Shown: positions 59,014 to 64,000 of the stretch, piece after piece | How the letters are laid out: every line of letters begins with the position of its first letter | Position numbering within the stretch: the stretch's first letter is position 1 | DNA from: Rhodosporidiobolus odoratus | Taxonomy: Eukaryota > Basidiomycota > Microbotryomycetes > Sporidiobolales > Sporidiobolaceae | NCBI GenBank assembly: GCA_034387635.1 | Contig: JAOANU010000001.1 | Location: forward strand, 2,294,001-2,358,000 | Direction of reading: 5' to 3' | Length of the DNA stretch: 64,000 nucleotides | Notes under the pieces: model-generated | Seen by the model: only the letters and a program-made list of their open reading frames with translations | Database searches by the model: none | Told to the model about the DNA's origin: nothing | Translations under genes and position numbers: made by a program

Positions 59014-59737
59014 CTACTGAGCGACCTTCTTGCTCCGGCCCATGCGCTTCTTCATCCTGTAGTAAGGGGGAATTGTCAGTTATGATCCGGAAAGTGGGAA
59101 GATATGTATGGACGAACCGCTGCAGCTTCTTCGCACTCATCTGATAAGGGAGAGAGCAGGAGAAAAAGTTTCAGTGAAACGCAGGACGAAAAGCAAGCCC
59201 AAGGGAGAAGACGGACCCTGGCAGCCATCTGCTGCAACCGTTCCTTCTCAGCCTCCTTCTCTTTCCTCTCCTTGGTGATCTCCCTCTTGCGCTCCGCCTC
59301 AGCAAGCTTGTCGGCTTTGATTTCTCTACGGATGCACGACAGGGTCAGTGGACTTTCTCTCGAGAAAGAGAGAAAAGGCAGAATGACAAGAAAGAAAACC
59401 AAACGCACTTCTCCAACTTCTTTATCGACTCCTGCTTCTTCCTCTGTTCCTCCCTCTCCTTCCACTTCTTATCCAACTTGAGTTTATCCTGGGCTCCTCC
59501 CAATTTTCGAGACTTTGCCTTTGCCTCGACCGGCTTCCACCACCTCCCACTGACATTGGTACAATCGGTGGGGAGCTCGGGAAGAGGGGCGTCGGAGTCG
59601 GTGCAGACTGTCGGGTCGGCATTCATCAAGCTGCAATGAGTTTCAGGTTAGTATCAGGGTGGAGTGGGGGACATAGTGAGATGGAGATGGACGAACGGGT
59701 GACCGGGTCTCTCTGTCCAGACGGGTTGCGGAACCAT
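59014..59737 (-). CDS. CGR1: Cgr1-like rRNA-processing protein
   Basis: Small, highly basic nucleolar protein needed for processing of 60S pre-rRNA. Spliced order: MVPQPVWTERPGHP, LMNADPTVCTDSDAPLPELP, then VSGRWWKPVEAKAKSRKLGG, where VSGRxWK is the family's opening motif. KKWKEREEQRKKQESIKKLE and EIKADKLAEAERKREITKER form the long Lys/Glu helix, and MAARMSAKKLQRMKKRMGRS KKVAQ forms the basic C terminus matching the MxxKMxxKxxxRxxRR ending of Cgr1. Start ATG 59735-59737, stop 59014, five exons. The intron before the last exon splits an Arg codon cleanly. Length, about 130 residues, is normal. Confidence 0.8.
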
Positions 59738-59983
59738 GATAGCGTGAAGTGTAGGGTTGTGTGAGGGCGTCCGACTAGAGCAAGCAATTCCCAAGCGAGA
59801 ACGACGGTAGCTGGAGACGATCAAGCGATAGAAGCGAGGACGAAGCTTAGGTGCGTGGTTTACGACTCACAATTCGAGGCAAACGTAATGAGCATTACAA
59901 ACTAGACATCTCTCTGTTCTCGCAGTTGAAACCATGATCAGGAATACTGCATAGGGCATTGCTTATCAGCCTCTTCATCGTGA

Positions 59984-62900
59984 CTACGCCTCGAGCACCA
60001 TAAGCTCCTGTAACCGTCGAACCACGACCCCGACGTAACTTTCCCTTTGCCGCCAGCTCGTCCCCACCGTTTTCGAAGTCTGCGCGTGCGAGAAGAGCTC
60101 GTGGTCAGTCTCACACGTAGGAACCGTCGAGCGCGCCTGAACAAAGAAGGAAACCAGGAAAGAAAAGCTACGCACAAATTCCAATCCACCCAACCTCTCC
60201 GCCAACCTCCCAAAGTCCTCGGCCACGTTCTCCCGCAGCGTCGGCAGATCGAACTGACTGATCGCGCCTGGGTCTCGCCTTGCCTTGAGCGACTCGGCCA
60301 GTCCAACTCCAACGTTCGGTCGGGAGGAATCTTGCGAAACGCGATCTGGGTCGAGGAAGAACTGGATGTGGCGGAAATAGAGGAGGAGGGAGAGCTCGAG
60401 GAGGTCTGCGAGGTTATGCGCAGGTCAGTTCGCATTGTTGTTTGGAACAACAAGGAGAGAAAAGCCGACGACACACGTAAAGACGAGTTGACCTCTCCCC
60501 GCAGCTTGACCTGCAACCCCTTCAACTCCTGCAAAATCTTAGCCTTCCTCTCCGTCTCATCCTCGTCCGCCTCCCGCGGGAAGTCAAACACCTCCTCCAC
60601 CTCCTCCAAGCTCTTCCCTTCCCACCCTTCCAGCATGTCCGCCAACGCCCTGTTTTCGCCCATCCGGTCGTTCAAGATCGTGGTCGTATCCCGCAGGAAC
60701 GCTCCCGCTGACCCAAGCGACTGGCCGGATGCGGCGTTTTCACCAAATCGGAGAGTAGGGAGGAAGACGGGACGGAAAGCATGCGTGCCGGCACGTTTGC
60801 GAGTGGCGACGCTCTGGTACGTCAAAAGGGAGGCTTCGAGGGATTCGATGAGGGAATCGACCTTCGTGCTGAAGACGGTGGCGTGACGGCGCAGCGCTGA
60901 ACAAGCAAAAGCTGTCAGCGGCAACGAAGAACTTTGAGGGCGAAACACAACGCACAAAGAACAAGCGTCTGGTCCTCTTCTCGCTCAACATCATTCGTCG
61001 GCAATACTCGCGAGACCCAGTCTTGCGGACCGCAGATTCTAGCCGAGAGGGCCAGGAGAGCCGAGTGAAGACCGCCGAAGGAGGAAAGGGTAGCCTGGGG
61101 GGGGAAACAAGTGTTAGTCATGGAAAAGGAAGCAGAAGAGCACGCAGGCGCACCAGTTCTTCATCAGCTACTGTAGGCAGAACGATGCTAAGAAGCGTCA
61201 CAATGAGGTGTGCCTCTCTCAAGAGAGAGACCGTTTGGCTCGCCGCGCAATCCTTCAGAGCAATGAGGAGGTTCTCTCGCTGTCCTGCGATGAAGGCAAC
61301 AGCTTGTCGCGTCGCGACTGCCGTGTCTGGACCGAAGGAAACGAGAGTATTAACGATGAGCTGGAGGGCGGGGAGGAGGAGTTGGTGGTGTCTTTCGGTG
61401 GCAGGAGGGAGGAAGCCGTCGAAGTCTGCAAGACTCGACGATCAGCGACAGCGACGAGATCGAGCTTGTAAATCCCGACTCACCCATTGCCGAGGCATCT
61501 GCCAGCGGTCGAGCTCCGAGGTATTCGCAATCCGCCAACTTAGTCAAAAGATCGGCAGAAAGGAGCTTCTCAGCGCCTTCTCGGGTCGAAGCCAGGCGGA
61601 CGAGGAACGACATCTGAGCCTCATAGACATAGAGGGCGTTTAGCGAGGCTGCATCGAGGAAAAGAAAAGGGCATGTCAGCTACACCGAAGTTCAGGGGAG
61701 AGAAGGACAAAGTGACACGCACGAGGATCCGGCAACAGAACCTGCTGTAGATCCGCCTCCGCATCCTTCAGCGCCGTAACAAAATTACCGAGGTATCCCT
61801 GCTTGGTCAAGATGCCAAGCACCTTACTAGTAGCTCTCGCCTCATCTGCTACACCAACCAACGCGTCGAGTACCGTGAACGCGACCGTTCGCCAGACCTC
61901 GTGACCGACTGCGGCGTCGCGGCAGATGACGGGAAGGAGACGCTCCATTGCCGAGGCGAGGATGGAGTGGTTACCCTGCTCGAGAGCATTACGGCGCGAG
62001 GAAGATCGTCGGCCAGAGGCGGTACCGCCGGCGGTCGAAACGCCATCGAGGGAGAGCAGGTCGTCGTTTACGGAATCAGTGGCAGAAGCAGAGTCGTCGA
62101 CATGACCGGCGCCGAAGACAGTGCGAGACAGGGCGGGGGAGAGGGCGGCGAGTTTGGAAGAGTATTGGAGGTAGTTGAGGAGGACGGCGTAGAGGTTACC
62201 ACGAACGACGGGGGAGACTCCGGGCTGAAGAATAGCCTGGAGGACGGAGCGGAGGACGGCGTGAAGGCGCTCAGGAGGAACGGATTGGACCGCCTCACCA
62301 GACTCGACGAACAGGACCGCGATGCCTTCATCTCGGAGTTTTGTGGCAAGGAGGACGGCGGCACCAGACAAGAGCTCCGAGACTGCTTGGTCCATTTCTT
62401 GCGCGGCGAGGGGAGGGAGGATGGCGCTCATGAGGTCGAGGAGGAGGGAGTGACGGGTTTCGGAAGGAAGAAGGTGGAACGCTTTGGCAAGAACGATATC
62501 GAGGAGGTTGCGCCAGGCCTTCAAGGCGTGGTATCGTGCGTAGGCGATCTCGCGGCGGTGATTCTCCACAACGAGCGTCTCGACAATCGCCCTAGTCTCT
62601 TTCTTCGCGTCTTCCTGCTGCGCCGGGTTGTTCAGCAGTCCGCGGTTCTGCAACTCCCGCTTCGCCGCATTCAATAGGGACAGCAACGCCGTAAAGTCGT
62701 AGACCTCGCACCCCGTGTCGTCCTTCTGGAGGCACGAATCAAAGCGAAGCTCGGCGAAGAGGTTCAGGCGATGCTCGTTCGGCGCGATCGAGTCGTGCCA
62801 TGCAAAGTCGAAGGAGTGGAAGATCTCGAGCATCCGCGGAAGGGCTTGCTCAAGACCACCACCCTGCTCCAGGAAGGCTGGTACGTCGTCCTCCATAGCG

Positions 62901-64000
62901 TTCGGGTTGTCGAAGAGGGCGGCGACGAGCTCCCCCGCTCGGCGGTTGTCGTTGCTGGCGGCGAGCACGTTGAGCTCGAGAGCGGTTGAGTCGAGCAGCC
63001 ATGCCTCGGACTGGAGGATGGCGCAAACGGCGGAGCTCGACGTGACCACCTGCTTGCCGTCGGCAAACTGGACTCCGCCAAGTGCCCCTTGCGAGGCGGA
63101 AGGAATAGAGAAGGGCATGGCGAGGGACTGGGAGAGGAAGAATTTTTCTCGGTTGCGGAGGTAGCGAGCGAGGACGGCAGAAGTGAAGGGGTGAAGGCAG
63201 AGTTGGCGGATGAGGCGGTGCGCTTTCGAGGCAAGAGCCGGGTGCCGGACAAGGAGGGAGACCTGGCGTCGACAACCTCGGGTAAGCAGCTATATCACGA
63301 CATGACAGAGAATTGACTGGTTGACGAACCTGAACCTCGCTCTCATCGCTCGAAACGTTCTGAGCTAGCAAATCTAGTACGACATGCAAGCTGGTCCTGA
63401 CCGTATCCGCCGCCTCAGGATCATCAATCTCCATCTCCTCCGGCCTACCCTGCAAGTTAAACCCAAGCAACAAGTGGGCGACATTCGGCGCCGCTTTCTC
63501 CGCCTTGGTATTGGCAAGGAGAAGGTCGACAATAGCCGTTCGGATCGCCCGCCTCAGAGCCCACGGGTTCTCCTTATCCTCGTCTTGCGTCGACCCGTTC
63601 CACTCTGAGCTCTCCAGCTCCGACTCGGGTACATCTTCATCGAGCCGCTGCACAAAGGCTTCCTGGATGCGAAGCGTCTCAGGAGAGGACTGCAGCAGCC
63701 CGACAAGGCGGTTAAGTCGCCCTCCACCACCGCGTCCGGCGAGGTCGGGGAACTTTTGCTGAACGTCGAAATAGGGTGATTCGGTCACGGTCGAGAGGAT
63801 CTGGACAGCAAGGAGGGCGATCTCGTCGTCTTCCTCGCAGGCGACCAAGAGGGCAATTTGGACGACCACTTCGCTGTGGTAGAGGAAGGATTGGTCGAGC
63901 GGCGAGAGGTTTTTCAGGCGCGAGAGCTTCTCTTGCGGGATGTGAACGCTGCTTTCGGCGAGGGCGGGGAGGGCGACTTCGAGGAATGGAGATTGAAGGT
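59984..64000 (-). CDS. NUP192: Nucleoporin Nup192/Nup205, 5'-partial
   Basis: Large alpha-solenoid scaffold of the nuclear pore inner ring. The gene runs off the right edge; its start lies beyond the window. From right to left the text reads NPWALRRAIRTAIVDLLLAN, TKAEKAAPNVAHLLLGFNLQ (the VAHLLLGF block is typical of the family), then FDFAWHDSIAPNEHRLNLFA, ENHRREIAYARYHALKAWRN and LLDLMSAILPPLAAQEMDQA. Later exons include MSFLVRLASTREGAEKLLSA, LLREAHLIVTLLSIVLPTVA and HAFRPVFLPTLRFGENAASG. The C terminus is SKTVGTSWRQRESYVGVVVR then RLQELMVLEA, stop 59984. Helical repeats, no catalytic motif. About ten introns in view, one long exon at about 61720-63115. No frameshift noticed. Confidence 0.88.

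Noticed and set aside
60047..62677. Long plus-strand frames (279 and 258 codons) opposite the nucleoporin gene
   Set aside because: They are antisense to exons with clear Nup192/Nup205 text and have skewed Arg/Glu/Gly composition typical of shadow frames.
1..64000. Biosynthetic cluster, mobile element, CRISPR array, virus-like or horizontally acquired island
   Set aside because: All recognised genes are ordinary fungal nuclear genes. I saw no transposase, reverse transcriptase, integrase, long terminal repeat, spacer array or compositional break by eye.

Overview
The window reads as nuclear DNA of a basidiomycete fungus, most likely a red yeast of the Sporidiobolales (Rhodotorula/Rhodosporidium type). 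The evidence is high GC in coding regions, dense genes split by many short GT-AG introns (about 45-110 bases, donors mostly GTGCGT, GTACGT or GTAAGT, branch sites CTGAC/CTAAC), no operons and short intergenic gaps. The clade is inferred from style, not from a marker gene. I saw no mobile element, CRISPR array, rRNA or convincing tRNA.

Layout. At 1-4061 (+) is the 3' part of an O-GlcNAc transferase gene (TPR plus catalytic region). At 4471-7227 (-) is a cysteine-rich modular secreted protein whose close paralog lies at 17402-21116 (+). Between the two copies are the calcium-regulated mitochondrial aspartate/glutamate carrier (8129-11711, -), an unassigned single-pass membrane protein (12270-13882, +), a small Ser/Thr-rich membrane protein (14280-15555, +) and a YCII-domain protein (15980-16739, +). 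Then come an MFS transporter (21439-24303, -), a four-helix membrane protein with a long Pro/Ser tail (24519-26511, -) and the Golgi secretory factor Ksh1/Kish (26830-27432, -).

A chromatin and mitosis stretch follows. At 27653-30617 (+) is an EED/ESC-type WD40 protein (PRC2 subunit), then an ankyrin/RRM-like disordered protein (30849-34307, +), the mitotic-exit GAP scaffold Byr4/Bfa1 (34652-39428, -), condensin SMC4 (40059-46978, +) and condensin SMC2 (47245-51867, -). SMC4 and SMC2, partners in one heterodimer, sit tail to tail only 266 bases apart. BYR4 and SMC4 share a divergent promoter. This is the most striking arrangement in the window.

The right end holds a diverged syntaxin-like membrane protein (52611-55225, +), a probable seven-helix membrane protein with a long disordered tail (55546-58797, +), the rRNA-processing factor Cgr1 (59014-59737, -) and the 3' part of the inner-ring nucleoporin Nup192/Nup205 (59984 to beyond 64000, -).

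Gene ends are based on reading splice sites by eye with protein-family knowledge. Stops are generally firmer than starts. All spans are genomic and include introns.
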